Source: Wylensekiella montiformis
Lineage (GTDB): Bacteria > Bacillota > Negativicutes > Selenomonadales > Selenomonadaceae
Direction: 5' to 3'
DNA length: 64,000 nucleotides
Assembly (NCBI RefSeq): GCF_009697385.1
Contig: NZ_VUNL01000007.1
Span: 62,001 to 126,000, forward strand
The stretch's first letter is position 1. Each line of letters begins with the position of its first letter. The notes beneath the pieces were generated by a model. The model had not been told where the DNA came from. It did no database searches and worked only from the letters and a program-made list of their open reading frames with translations. Position numbers and translations under genes: made by a program. This document shows positions 18,079 through 27,106 of this stretch, one piece after another.

Positions 18079-21000
18079 ATGAGCGTAGTGATTACAATCC
18101 CCATTTATCGGGAGACTTTAAGCATAACTGAAAAGGTATCGTTGCAGCAGCTAAAGCGAATCTTGGGCCATTATCCGTGCGTCTTTGTGGCGCCAGAATC
18201 ACTGGAGTTTGATTATGAAGGTTTGGAAGACGGCATTGCTGTGGAGCGCTTTCCTAACCATTATTTTACAAGCATAACCAGTTATAGCCAGCTGCTTCTT
18301 ACCGAAAAATATTATATGCGGTTTGCCGCCTACGATTATCTTCTGATTTATCAGCTCGATGCGTTTGTCTTTTCCGACCGGCTGCAGGAGTTCTGTGATT
18401 TGGGCTATGACTATATCGGTGCGCCGATTGCCCCATCGAATCCCACTTGGCATGCCATTGGTGCACGCGTGGGCAATGGCGGCCTGTCGCTGCGGAAAAT
18501 TACGGCGGCACGTCAGGCATTGCGTCGCTGGGAGCAGCTGCCTGAGGAACGGCAGCGGATTTTTCAGGATATCTTTTTGCAGGTAGAGGATGCTTTCTGG
18601 GGCTGGTGCGGCGTGCAGTCGGATTTTGATTTTCAGTGTGCGCCGATTGCTGTTGCTTTGCAGTTTGCTGTACAGGAAGAGGTACAGCGGTGTTACCGGC
18701 GAATCGAGGCGGGGACGCTGCAGCCTTTTGGCTGCCATGGCTGGAATGAAAGTCATGTGGCGTTTTGGCAGCGGAAGATTGAAGCTTGCGGCCATGAACT
18801 TACGGGATCTGCCTGTATAGATGGCAAGAGCCGCCGGCGGGCAGATTTAGAGACCTATTGGCAGAAGCGTCAATATATGGATATGGCAAGGCTTTGGGGG
18901 GCTTTGCGCCAGCATCGCTATACGGAAATGACAATTTTGCTCTTGACTTGGCTTGAGCGTTATCCTGTCGGCGATAAAGTGTGGGTTGGCTGTGGCGAGG
19001 AGCTGCAATACATCTGGCGCTGCTGCCGTCAGCAGCGTTTGTCGCAGCCGGATGCACTGGCGGCTCTGGAAACGCTGGAGCAGGTGCTTGACGAGGCTCT
19101 TTACCGGGCTTTGCAGGTGGGGGAAGGGCAGGAGTTCCTGCCGTGGCTGATGGAAAGCCTGCAGCCGCTTATCGCCCAGTCCAAGACAGTGGCTGCTGAG
19201 CAGCTTTGCCAGCAGATTGAGGAAATTCGCTGGCAGCAGTGGGAGGCAAAGGCTCAGTATGCAGAACCGGCTCCCGCTGAGATAAAGCACCATCATATCG
19301 CAGCCATCGGCATGGTCAAAAATGAGATGGATATTATCGAGAGTTTTGTGCGCCATACGCTTAGCTTTGCCGATGAACTCCTGCTCATCGACCATCAGAG
19401 TTCGGATAAGACGGCAGAAATTCTGCGATCTTTGCAGCAGGAAGGGCTGCCGCTTACCGTACATACCTCCCGGCGGGTCGAGTATGCACAGGCAGAAATG
19501 ACGACGGAGCTCTTGTATGAGGCGATAAATCAACATGGGGCCGATCTTGTCATTCCGCTCGATGCGGATGAGTTTCTGGTAGGCACCAAGGCCGGGAAAA
19601 GCGTGCGGGAATACTTGGAGGAACTGGACAGCAGCTGTATCTATAAGCTGCCTTGGCGGCGGTATAGTCCCTATCAGCCCGAGGTGCGGCGTGAGGAGTT
19701 CATGCTGTCACGGCCGGTACTCGGGGACATTTACCGTGATACGGGAAATAAATGCATCATTGGGGCCAAAGCAGTATTAGACCATAAGCTCCAATTGGTA
19801 CAGGGCAACCATTATCTGTACTATGTAAAGGACGGACAGATGTTTGGCATGGATATGCTGGACTGCCAGACGCTGGAACTCGCGCATTTCTATTGGCGCA
19901 GTTCGGAGCAGTTTCAAACCAAGATTGCCGTCAGCTGGCCAAATCTCGTGTCAAAATATTCGCTGGCGGCTGTCGGCGGCGGCGGTTACCGCCTCTTTCA
20001 TCAGCGGCTGATGAAGCGGGAGGAAATCCATCCCTCCGAATTTTTAAAACGGGCTAACATGGTGGATTTACGGCCTCTGGTGCAGCCGCAGAAATTGCGC
20101 TACAGTCAGCAGGTCACGCCTGACCCGCAGGCCAATTTGATGCAGGCAAGCGTCTTGCTGGCAGAACGCTTGAAGGAACAGCAGATACTGGCGAGTAAGA
20201 TATGGGTCACCACAATCGTCCCTTATCAGGGGAATCTGGAGGAATTTCGCTCGCGCCTTCAGCAGACGGCGCGTCAGGATTATCCCTGTCTGCAGATATT
20301 GATCCCCTGCGTGAAGCAGGCAAATAGTGACGATTTGGTGAAAATCCAGCAATGCTGCAGGCGGCATCTGCCGGAGAAACTTTCCTGGCAGGTTTTGACG
20401 GACTCACCCGCTGAGGATGTGTTCACGCAGCTTTCGTCAAATGCCAAAGGCGATTTTATCCATTGGCATCTGCCAGGAACAGAAATGGCGGACAATTTCA
20501 TGCTGCGCATGGTAGCAGGTATCGCGGAGCAGAATCTTCCCATCAGCCTGCTGGTATCGGACGGGCCGGAGGACTATCGCAATGAGCTTCCGTATATTAC
20601 GATTCATCCGATTGACAATACGCAGATCGTACGATGTGCGGCTTTCTGGCAGCGGCTGGTCGAAATCGGCAAATATCCGGCCGGCGGCCTGACGGGGTCT
20701 TTGATGGCCCGTCGTTTACTGGATGCGTGTGGCTGGCTGCGGCAGGCGTTTTTACCGCCGGAAGGATATTTCCTGCCATTTACGGCGTGGAAGATCCTGC
20801 TGACGGCTGGCAATACGCAGCTGGTCGGCGTGATAACCGAGTGCTATGCCTGGCCTGAGGAAAAGGAGCCGCCGCTCGAAGCGCTCGTCATGCACCAGCT
20901 GGAATGGCATGAATTGCTGCAGCTGGCAAAAAAAGATTGGCCTGCAGAGACTTGGCGGGAGACGGTGAATTACTATTGCCGGAATGGTGAGCGTTTGCTG

Positions 21001-21084
21001 TCAAGGGCTATTGCCGAGGGGATAGATACTGCAGCACCGCTTTGGCAGCATTATCAACAGACATTGCTACAAATTCTAGGATGA
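18079..21084 (+). CDS. DUF5672 - GT2 - GT2-like three-domain glycosyltransferase
   Basis: The 1001-residue protein has an N-terminal DUF5672 domain (about 1-250: PIYRETLSITEKVSLQQL, LIYQLDAFVFSDRL, GNGGLSLRK). A GT2 domain follows (about 408-640: IGMVKNEMDIIESFVRH, IDHQSSDKT, PLDADEFL). The C-terminal third (about 700-1000) is a degenerate GT2-like fold (TIVPYQGNLEEF). The last two parts are paralogous to the complete gene at 30865, so this protein looks like that gene fused to DUF5672. ATG 18079 is chosen because GGGAAGAGG lies 6 bases upstream. The acceptor is unknown; context suggests a flagellar or surface glycan. Confidence 0.8.
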   Translation: MSVVITIPIYRETLSITEKVSLQQLKRILGHYPCVFVAPESLEFDYEGLEDGIAVERFPNHYFTSITSYSQLLLTEKYYMRFAAYDYLLIYQLDAFVFSDRLQEFCDLGYDYIGAPIAPSNPTWHAIGARVGNGGLSLRKITAARQALRRWEQLPEERQRIFQDIFLQVEDAFWGWCGVQSDFDFQCAPIAVALQFAVQEEVQRCYRRIEAGTLQPFGCHGWNESHVAFWQRKIEACGHELTGSACIDGKSRRRADLETYWQKRQYMDMARLWGALRQHRYTEMTILLLTWLERYPVGDKVWVGCGEELQYIWRCCRQQRLSQPDALAALETLEQVLDEALYRALQVGEGQEFLPWLMESLQPLIAQSKTVAAEQLCQQIEEIRWQQWEAKAQYAEPAPAEIKHHHIAAIGMVKNEMDIIESFVRHTLSFADELLLIDHQSSDKTAEILRSLQQEGLPLTVHTSRRVEYAQAEMTTELLYEAINQHGADLVIPLDADEFLVGTKAGKSVREYLEELDSSCIYKLPWRRYSPYQPEVRREEFMLSRPVLGDIYRDTGNKCIIGAKAVLDHKLQLVQGNHYLYYVKDGQMFGMDMLDCQTLELAHFYWRSSEQFQTKIAVSWPNLVSKYSLAAVGGGGYRLFHQRLMKREEIHPSEFLKRANMVDLRPLVQPQKLRYSQQVTPDPQANLMQASVLLAERLKEQQILASKIWVTTIVPYQGNLEEFRSRLQQTARQDYPCLQILIPCVKQANSDDLVKIQQCCRRHLPEKLSWQVLTDSPAEDVFTQLSSNAKGDFIHWHLPGTEMADNFMLRMVAGIAEQNLPISLLVSDGPEDYRNELPYITIHPIDNTQIVRCAAFWQRLVEIGKYPAGGLTGSLMARRLLDACGWLRQAFLPPEGYFLPFTAWKILLTAGNTQLVGVITECYAWPEEKEPPLEALVMHQLEWHELLQLAKKDWPAETWRETVNYYCRNGERLLSRAIAEGIDTAAPLWQHYQQTLLQILG

Positions 21085-21093
21085 AGGGAAGCT

Positions 21094-22020
21094 ATGATGG
21101 TTAACATATCTGTAATTGTGCCGATTTATAACAAAGTCCAATATCTGCAGCGGACAATTGACAGCATACTGGCACAGACTATGCAGAATTTGGAAATCTT
21201 GCTCATTGACGATTGCTCTACCGATGGCAGCTATGAATTGTGCCAGTCCTTGTATGGGCAGCATAAGCGGGTGCATTTGTGGCAAAATGCGGAAAATATG
21301 GGCGCTAGTGTTACCCGCAATGCAGGTATTGAAGCAGCGTGTGGCCGGTTTATCGCTTTTGTTGATGCCGATGATGTGCTGTACCCTGATTATTTGAAGC
21401 GGATGTATCAGATGGCATTGCGGGAAAATGCTGATATCGTAGCGGAGGGAAGCAGAGAAATTACGGGTCCTTTAGGACTGGATATTCCGTTGGCCCAGCG
21501 TGCCGAATATGTCTGGCAAGGCAAGTATATGACAGCCTGTTGTCAGAAGTTGTTTTCACGTGAGTTGATCTTACGTAGCAATATCCGGTTTCACCCCATC
21601 GTGTTCTTTGAGGATGTGTTGTTTTCTATTGAAGCGCTATTGGCAGCGAAACGGTTTGCTTTACTGCCGGATACGTTGTATGAAATCATTGAGACCCCAG
21701 AATCCATCACGCGTGGGGATTTGTTGGCGAAAGCTCCACAATATATGGATTCCGTGGTAAAAGCTATCCGTTTTCTGTCTGATTATATGGAGTCCATTCC
21801 TGATTTAGCAGCAGATAAGGGAAGTAAACAGATATTATTCGTTTTTATCATGCAGTTATCGTTGTTGTCGCATTTTTATGATTTAACAAAACAGCAGTCC
21901 CTGGAGGCGATCAATGAACAGATACGGCCGATTATGGAAAAAGAATTTGGTGTGAACTATCAATATGTGACGTTGCTGCTGGACTGGTGTATGAATAAAA
22001 ACAGGAAGGAGCAAGAATAA
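21094..22020 (+). CDS. GT2 glycosyltransferase
   Basis: The 308-residue GT2 protein has the standard N-terminal signature VIVPIYNKVQYLQRTIDSI, LIDDCSTDGS and a metal-binding DAD in FVDADDVLYPDYL. The C-terminal 100 residues are helical. It is paralogous to the frameshifted gene at 23740-24737, and each is followed by a TibC-like heptosyltransferase gene. It overlaps that gene by one base (TAATG). Codon use is more AT-rich than in the upstream GT41 genes. Confidence 0.85.
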   Translation: MMVNISVIVPIYNKVQYLQRTIDSILAQTMQNLEILLIDDCSTDGSYELCQSLYGQHKRVHLWQNAENMGASVTRNAGIEAACGRFIAFVDADDVLYPDYLKRMYQMALRENADIVAEGSREITGPLGLDIPLAQRAEYVWQGKYMTACCQKLFSRELILRSNIRFHPIVFFEDVLFSIEALLAAKRFALLPDTLYEIIETPESITRGDLLAKAPQYMDSVVKAIRFLSDYMESIPDLAADKGSKQILFVFIMQLSLLSHFYDLTKQQSLEAINEQIRPIMEKEFGVNYQYVTLLLDWCMNKNRKEQE

Positions 22021-23267
22021 TGGAGATGTTTCCGTATCCCATCCAGTATTTCCCTTGCCGCAAATATTCGGAAAAGCAGCAGGAGTTGATGGAAGAAAAC
22101 AATCGTATATTTTTTAATGAAATGCATGTTCATATGGGAGTTGTAGCTGGCGATACGGGCATTGACGGGCTGAAGCTGGATTTCCGCAATGGGCTTCGCT
22201 TGCAGGTCCCCGCAGGGGATTATCATGTGCGGATAGCAGATGCCGAAACTGGCACGGTGTATTTTGATGAAGATGCAGCCGAAGTCATCCTGGTATCGGA
22301 GGAAAAATATTATATCCCGTGGTTTATCGAGGTCTTTTACGCGGGGCAGAAGGTGTTTGAGCATTGCTTTGATCCGACAGGGCAGCATATCCATATTGGC
22401 GTTGTCAGTACGGCGATGGGCGACACAATTGCCTTCCTGCCTGCGGCTGTTATGTTTGCCAAGCAGCATCAAGCGAAAATCTCGATTGATGTCCGCGAAA
22501 AATGGCGGGAGTTTATCCAGTTTGCCTATCCGGAGATTGAGCAATGCGAGAAAATTCCCGAGGATACTTATGCGGTTTTCTGGCTGGTAATCGGTTTTGA
22601 CGATCCGCATTTTATCCCGACGGATGGACGGCGGATTCCGATGCGGGCATCGGCACAGTATATTCTCGGACAGGATTGTATCGCACCGCGTATTCCCTGG
22701 AAACCGCGTAAACTGCGGACAATCGCAGAACCTTATGTGTGCATTGGCGTGCAGGCTTCAGGCGTAGCTAAGACCTGGCAGTGGCCAAATGGCTGGGACG
22801 AAATCGTGGCATATCTGAAACAACTCGGCTATCGGGTGCTGTGCATTGATCGCGACAGGGTCGTAAGTGACCAAGGCATCACTGTAAAGATGCCAGCGGG
22901 CGCCGAGGACTTTACGGGCAATATTCCACTGGCGGAGCGGGCTGATATGCTGGCATATGCCGATTTTTTCATCGGCCTTGGCAGTGGCCTTTCGTGGCTG
23001 GCCTGGATGGCGGGGTGTCCTGTTATCATGATTGCTGGCTTTTCTGCGGTATGGTATGAATTCCCGGAGGTTTATCGGGTCATGAATCCCCGCGTATGCA
23101 ATGGCTGTTTCAATGATGTCCGTGTTCATTTCTTGCGGAAAATTTGCCCGTATCATGAGCAGAAGAGTCCGCATTATCTGGAGTGCCAGCGTCAGATCGC
23201 ACCGGCGATGGTGAAAAAAGTTATCGACCGTTGCCGGCAGGAGCATAAGAAGGAGTTGCTGCAATGA
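22020..23267 (+). CDS. TibC-like (BAHT family) protein O-heptosyltransferase, copy 1
   Basis: The 415-residue protein matches the autotransporter O-heptosyltransferase group (Aah/TibC). It has an N-terminal beta-rich part (GLKLDFRNGLRLQVPAGDY), a GT-B body (IGVVSTAMGDTIAFLPA, IGVQASGVAKTWQW) and the conserved MLAYADFFIGLGSGLSWLAW. A C-terminal metal finger has four cysteines: C360, C363, C376 and C389 (CNGC...CPYH...LEC). Known members dimerise into large rings and add heptose to Ser residues of autotransporter adhesins. No autotransporter is seen here, so the substrate may be flagellin or another surface protein. Confidence 0.82.
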   Translation: MEMFPYPIQYFPCRKYSEKQQELMEENNRIFFNEMHVHMGVVAGDTGIDGLKLDFRNGLRLQVPAGDYHVRIADAETGTVYFDEDAAEVILVSEEKYYIPWFIEVFYAGQKVFEHCFDPTGQHIHIGVVSTAMGDTIAFLPAAVMFAKQHQAKISIDVREKWREFIQFAYPEIEQCEKIPEDTYAVFWLVIGFDDPHFIPTDGRRIPMRASAQYILGQDCIAPRIPWKPRKLRTIAEPYVCIGVQASGVAKTWQWPNGWDEIVAYLKQLGYRVLCIDRDRVVSDQGITVKMPAGAEDFTGNIPLAERADMLAYADFFIGLGSGLSWLAWMAGCPVIMIAGFSAVWYEFPEVYRVMNPRVCNGCFNDVRVHFLRKICPYHEQKSPHYLECQRQIAPAMVKKVIDRCRQEHKKELLQ

Positions 23268-23736
23268 GAGAACATGCTTTGTCTTTAGCTGGGACACAGC
23301 TAGTGCAACTGGCCATGGATGTGCATCAGCTTCCCGTCGCGAAGCTCAAAGCGCTGATGGAGCCGGCTTTTGAGCAGGCAGGTCTGCGCAAACAGCAGGC
23401 TGGGGCAGTGAAGTCAATATTGGTGTTGTTATTCGATGCGGTAGGCGATACGGTGCTAACGACAGGCTTTATGCGGCAGCTTTGCAGAAACCGGTACTGG
23501 CCTTTTTCCGCGATCCGTTGGACAAGGATGATTTTCTGCCAGGGGTATTCAGTGGTTTTTATCGCTTTGCGCCGTGGCAGGTCCCTTATATCGCCCTGCG
23601 CCCGGATAAGGCAATTGGGGGTTGCAAAGAGAAAATCATCTATGGTGGTTGCTGTGGCAAGGCCGCGCATTGCATTGCGACTATCCCGCCCGAAGAAGTC
23701 GTGAAGGCATTTACTATGTTGATAAATAATTGTTGA
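23264..23736 (+). pseudogene. GT9 heptosyltransferase remnant with internal deletion and frame change
   Basis: The first 70 codons (ATGA overlap with the previous gene) read as the start of a GT9 enzyme: ILVLLFDAVGDTVLTTGFMR. At about 23475 the sense shifts to another frame. That frame reads as a GT9 C-terminus (PVLAFFRDPLDKDDFLPGVF, then IPPEEVVKAFTMLIN) to a stop at 23736. A normal GT9 enzyme has about 350 or more residues; only about 155 codons remain. The middle with the donor-binding region is gone. The frame change at the junction makes it non-functional. Confidence 0.75.
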
Positions 23737-23739
23737 GGT

Positions 23740-24737
23740 ATGAAAATGAAGTGTCCTAGTATTTCGGTCATTGTGCCCGTATATAATTGCGAACGGTACA
23801 TACAGGCATGCCTGCAAAGCCTGCTGGCACAGACGCTGCAGAATTTTGAACTTATCGTTGTCGATGATGCGTCGACAGACCGCAGCGGGGAAATCTGCGC
23901 GGCTATGGCGACGACTGACAGCCGTATAAGGCTTGTGCAGCTGCAAGAGAACTCCGGGGCCGGTATGGCACGCAATCGGGGAATGGAGACCGCCACAGGA
24001 CGCTTCTTGACGTTTGTGGATGGCGATGACGTCGCGTTGAGCCAGAATATCTGAAGACACTATACGCGCAAGCAATATTGCATAATGCAGATGTGGTTTC
24101 AAGTGGTAGTCAGGAGTATCGCTTGCAGAAGGATGGCTCATACCCCTTGTATGATTTAGTACGGTTGACAGATTCGGTATGGATTATGCCAGAAAATGTT
24201 TTGTTGCGTATTGAGGCAATGCTGGAAAATCGAACCAATGTTGCGTCATGGGGCAAGCTTTATCGGCGGGATCTTATCGAAAAATACCAACTGCACTTTG
24301 ATGATATGCCAAACTTTGAAGACTGCTTGTTTAATTTTTTATGCCTTTATTATGCCAAACGTTATGTGTTCATTTCCGCAACGGACTATCACTATCATGT
24401 GCGGGAGCAGTCGTTGTCACGCGGACAGGATTTGTCTAAGATAAAGCAGTACTGGCTGTCGGGGATAAAGACATTATTGGCCTGCGAGCAATGGATGGCA
24501 GGGATGGAGCTTTTTCAGCAGCACCCGGAGCTCAAGCTGCGGATAAAAGCTTATTTTTTCGGCATATTCCTAAAGCGGCATATGCTGCCTGTTTCCAAGT
24601 GCTATTCCTTGGAACAAATCAATCAGGAAATTGCCCCATACTGCCGGGAATATTTCCATGAACAACAAGATTTTGTGATGCTGCTGCTGGATTATTGTGT
24701 TATGCAGCAAGACAGGCTTGAGGATGATGGAGAATGA
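23740..24737 (+). pseudogene. GT2 glycosyltransferase broken by a 2-base frameshift
   Basis: The first frame (23740-24054) gives 104 residues with a good GT2 start (SVIVPVYNCERYIQACLQS, VVDDASTDRS, FVDGDDV) and then stops. The next frame, read from just after that DDV, continues as EPEYLKTLYAQAILHNADVV and stays open to 24737. This matches the paralogue at 21094 in order and length. The change is explained by an extra CG in GTCGCGTT near 24031. Joined, it would be about 332 residues. Its end overlaps the next start (ATGA). A sequencing error is a possible alternative. Confidence 0.75.
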
Positions 24738-25966
24738 AACCAATCGTATTTTTTAGCGCTGCGCAGAACGAAATGAATGAGTACCATCAGGCGCTGTTAG
24801 TCAGGCTCATGGAAAAGGCTGGCGAAGTCAAGGGGGAGACTGGCATCCCCGGGCTTAAACTTGACTTTAATTTTGGACTGCGTCTTGAAATACCGGCCGG
24901 GGATTTTGCCGTCCGCGTGAGCGACAGTGAAAGCGGCCAGGTGTATTTTGAGGGAGAGGTCAGCAATCAGCTGCTGGCTTCCATGGAAAAATATTATATT
25001 CCCTGGCAGGTAGAAGTCTATCAAAGTGGCAGCATGGTGTTTGCGCATCGCCTGGATGTCACGGAGCAAACCGTATACTTCCATCTCGGCAATGCTTTGG
25101 GCGATATGCTGGCGGTTATGCCTTACGTCTTGGCCTTTCAAGAAAAATATAATTGCCGGGTTGTCTGCGAGCGGCAGGAAAATTTCGCGCCGCTGTTTGA
25201 CGTCTGTTGGCCGCAATTTCCTATGGTGGAGAAACTGCCAGAGGATGCCTATGCGGCCTTTGTGCTTGGAATTTTCCAAGATGCGCCAATCTTATCGCCA
25301 ACGGATGCGCGCTCGGTGCCGCTCACGCAGCTTGGCGGTGTTCTGTTGCGTCTGCCGGTTGTGCCAAGGAAGTTGCAGCTTACGGCTGCGGGGCGGAATC
25401 CCTTAATAGAAGAGCCTTATGTATGTATTGCTACCCAGGCTTCGGGGGTCAATAAGTGCTGGCATTATCCGCAGGGCTGGGAAATCATCATCAAGCGGCT
25501 GAAACAGGCAGGCTATTGCGTGCTTTGCATCGATGGCGATCGGGAACTGCGACAGGGGAGTTATCATGTGGGGATTCCTGAAGGGGCCGAAGATTATACA
25601 GGACGGCGGCCGCTGGATGAACGCCTGGCACTGCTCAATGGGGCGGCCTGCTTCATTGGCGTGTCGAGCGGGCTTTCCTGGCTGGCCTATGCGGCAGGGA
25701 CGCCGGTGGTGATGATCAGCGGCTTTACCCTGCCGTCAAATGAATTTTTTACGCCGTATCGGGTCATCAACTATCAGGTCTGTCATGGATGCCATAATGA
25801 CTTGCGCGTTGACGATAAGAATTATTTTTGCCCGTATCATCAGGGTACGGAACGGGAAATGGAATGTTCCAAGGAGATAACCGCAGAACAAGTTTGGCAG
25901 CAGGTACAGAGGTGCCTGCTGGTTGGAGAATCATGTTATGAGAAAAACGAGCATTATAATACTTAG
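24734..25966 (+). CDS. TibC-like (BAHT family) protein O-heptosyltransferase, copy 2
   Basis: The 410-residue protein is homologous along its whole length to the gene at 22020. It has LKLDFNFGLRLEIPAGDF, YFHLGNALGDMLAVMPY, CIATQASGVNKCWHYPQGW, CFIGVSSGLSWLAYAAG and the four-cysteine finger (CHGCHNDLRV, CPYH, MECSKEI). The start overlaps the broken GT2 gene by ATGA. The pair GT2-heptosyltransferase is therefore present twice in tandem. The 3' end overlaps the next gene by 29 bases. Activity and substrate are inferred from the family. Confidence 0.82.
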   Translation: MKPIVFFSAAQNEMNEYHQALLVRLMEKAGEVKGETGIPGLKLDFNFGLRLEIPAGDFAVRVSDSESGQVYFEGEVSNQLLASMEKYYIPWQVEVYQSGSMVFAHRLDVTEQTVYFHLGNALGDMLAVMPYVLAFQEKYNCRVVCERQENFAPLFDVCWPQFPMVEKLPEDAYAAFVLGIFQDAPILSPTDARSVPLTQLGGVLLRLPVVPRKLQLTAAGRNPLIEEPYVCIATQASGVNKCWHYPQGWEIIIKRLKQAGYCVLCIDGDRELRQGSYHVGIPEGAEDYTGRRPLDERLALLNGAACFIGVSSGLSWLAYAAGTPVVMISGFTLPSNEFFTPYRVINYQVCHGCHNDLRVDDKNYFCPYHQGTEREMECSKEITAEQVWQQVQRCLLVGESCYEKNEHYNT

Positions 25967-27086
25967 CTATAATACGCTTTCGTATACGCAGTTTTGTATC
26001 GAAAGTATTCGCGCTTATACGAGAAAAAATAGCTATGAGATTATCGTGGTGGATAATGCTTCTACGGACGGTTCGCTGGAATGGCTCAAGGAGCAGCGCG
26101 ATATAAAACTCATCGCCAATATGGAAAATGTTGGTTTTCCGGCTGGCTGCAATCAGGGGATGCAGGCCGCAGCGACAGAAAATGATCTATTGCTGCTCAA
26201 CAGCGATACGATTGTGACGCCACACTGGCTGGATAATCTGCAGCAGGCACTTTACAGCGGGAAAGATATCGGCGCGGTCAGCTGCGTGACCAATAACTGC
26301 AGCAATGGCCAGTCGATTGCGGTGGATTACCAGACCGTAGAGGAGCTGCAGCAGTTTGCGGCAGGATACAACCACAGCGATGCGCAGAAGTGGTACAGCT
26401 GGCCAACATTGGTTGGTTTTTGCTTCCTGTTGAAACGCGTGGTATACGATAAGATTGGCGGTATGGACGAGTGTTACTCGCCGGGAAATTACGAGGATGA
26501 TGACTATTCGTATACAATCCGTCAGGCAGGTTACCGGCTTCTGTTGTGCGCCGATACGTTTATCCATCATTTCGGCAGCGCCTCATTCAAGCAGGCGCTC
26601 GATCCTGAGCAGACGAAGGCCAGACAGGAACGCTTTGATAAAATTTTGCAGGCGAACAAAGAGAAATTCATGCAGAAATGGCAGGTATCGCCAGATCATA
26701 AAGTATTCCATGGCATTACAGAAGTGCTGCAGCCAGAGGATGCGGGAAAGAAAGTCCTGCTGGTACGCTGCAGTGTGGGGCTTGACTTATGCAACCTGAA
26801 GCGCAAATATCCGCAGCTGCAGCTTTCCGGAGTGGTGCTGAATGTTGCGGATAAAAAGAACGCCGTGCAGGATTTTCCTATCCGCTATGTGTCCCAATGG
26901 GAAAATATCAGTGCTGCGATTCCCGCAAGACAGGATATTATCCTGGTACTTGGCAACGTGCGGACGATTCCGGACAGCAAGCGGGTACTTTTAAAACTCG
27001 TCCGGCGCTTAAAACCGCTGGGAAAACTCTATTATTATGATGAGCAGCATTCGTATTGTGAGCAGCGCAATGTAGAGGATGCTTGA
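25938..27086 (+). CDS. GT2 glycosyltransferase (rhamnosyltransferase-like) with methyltransferase-like tail
   Basis: The 382-residue protein has a GT2 domain of the rhamnosyltransferase group: SIIILSYNTLSYTQFCIES, VVDNASTDGS, NVGFPAGCNQGM, LLLNSDTIV, then GGMDECYSPGNYEDDDYSY. The C-terminal 110 residues (about 270-382) resemble a degenerate class I methyltransferase fold (KVLLVRCSVGLDLCNLK, LVRRLKPLGKLYYYDEQ) lacking a clear SAM glycine loop. ATG 25938 is chosen over an upstream TTG because GGAG lies 9 bases before it. Confidence 0.8.
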   Translation: MRKTSIIILSYNTLSYTQFCIESIRAYTRKNSYEIIVVDNASTDGSLEWLKEQRDIKLIANMENVGFPAGCNQGMQAAATENDLLLLNSDTIVTPHWLDNLQQALYSGKDIGAVSCVTNNCSNGQSIAVDYQTVEELQQFAAGYNHSDAQKWYSWPTLVGFCFLLKRVVYDKIGGMDECYSPGNYEDDDYSYTIRQAGYRLLLCADTFIHHFGSASFKQALDPEQTKARQERFDKILQANKEKFMQKWQVSPDHKVFHGITEVLQPEDAGKKVLLVRCSVGLDLCNLKRKYPQLQLSGVVLNVADKKNAVQDFPIRYVSQWENISAAIPARQDIILVLGNVRTIPDSKRVLLKLVRRLKPLGKLYYYDEQHSYCEQRNVEDA

Positions 27087-27106
27087 ATACAGGGATGGTG
27101 ATAGAT

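Noticed and set aside
18021-18131. 36-codon frame from ATG 18021
   Set aside because: It overlaps the start of the DUF5672-GT2 gene in another frame and has no recognisable feature.
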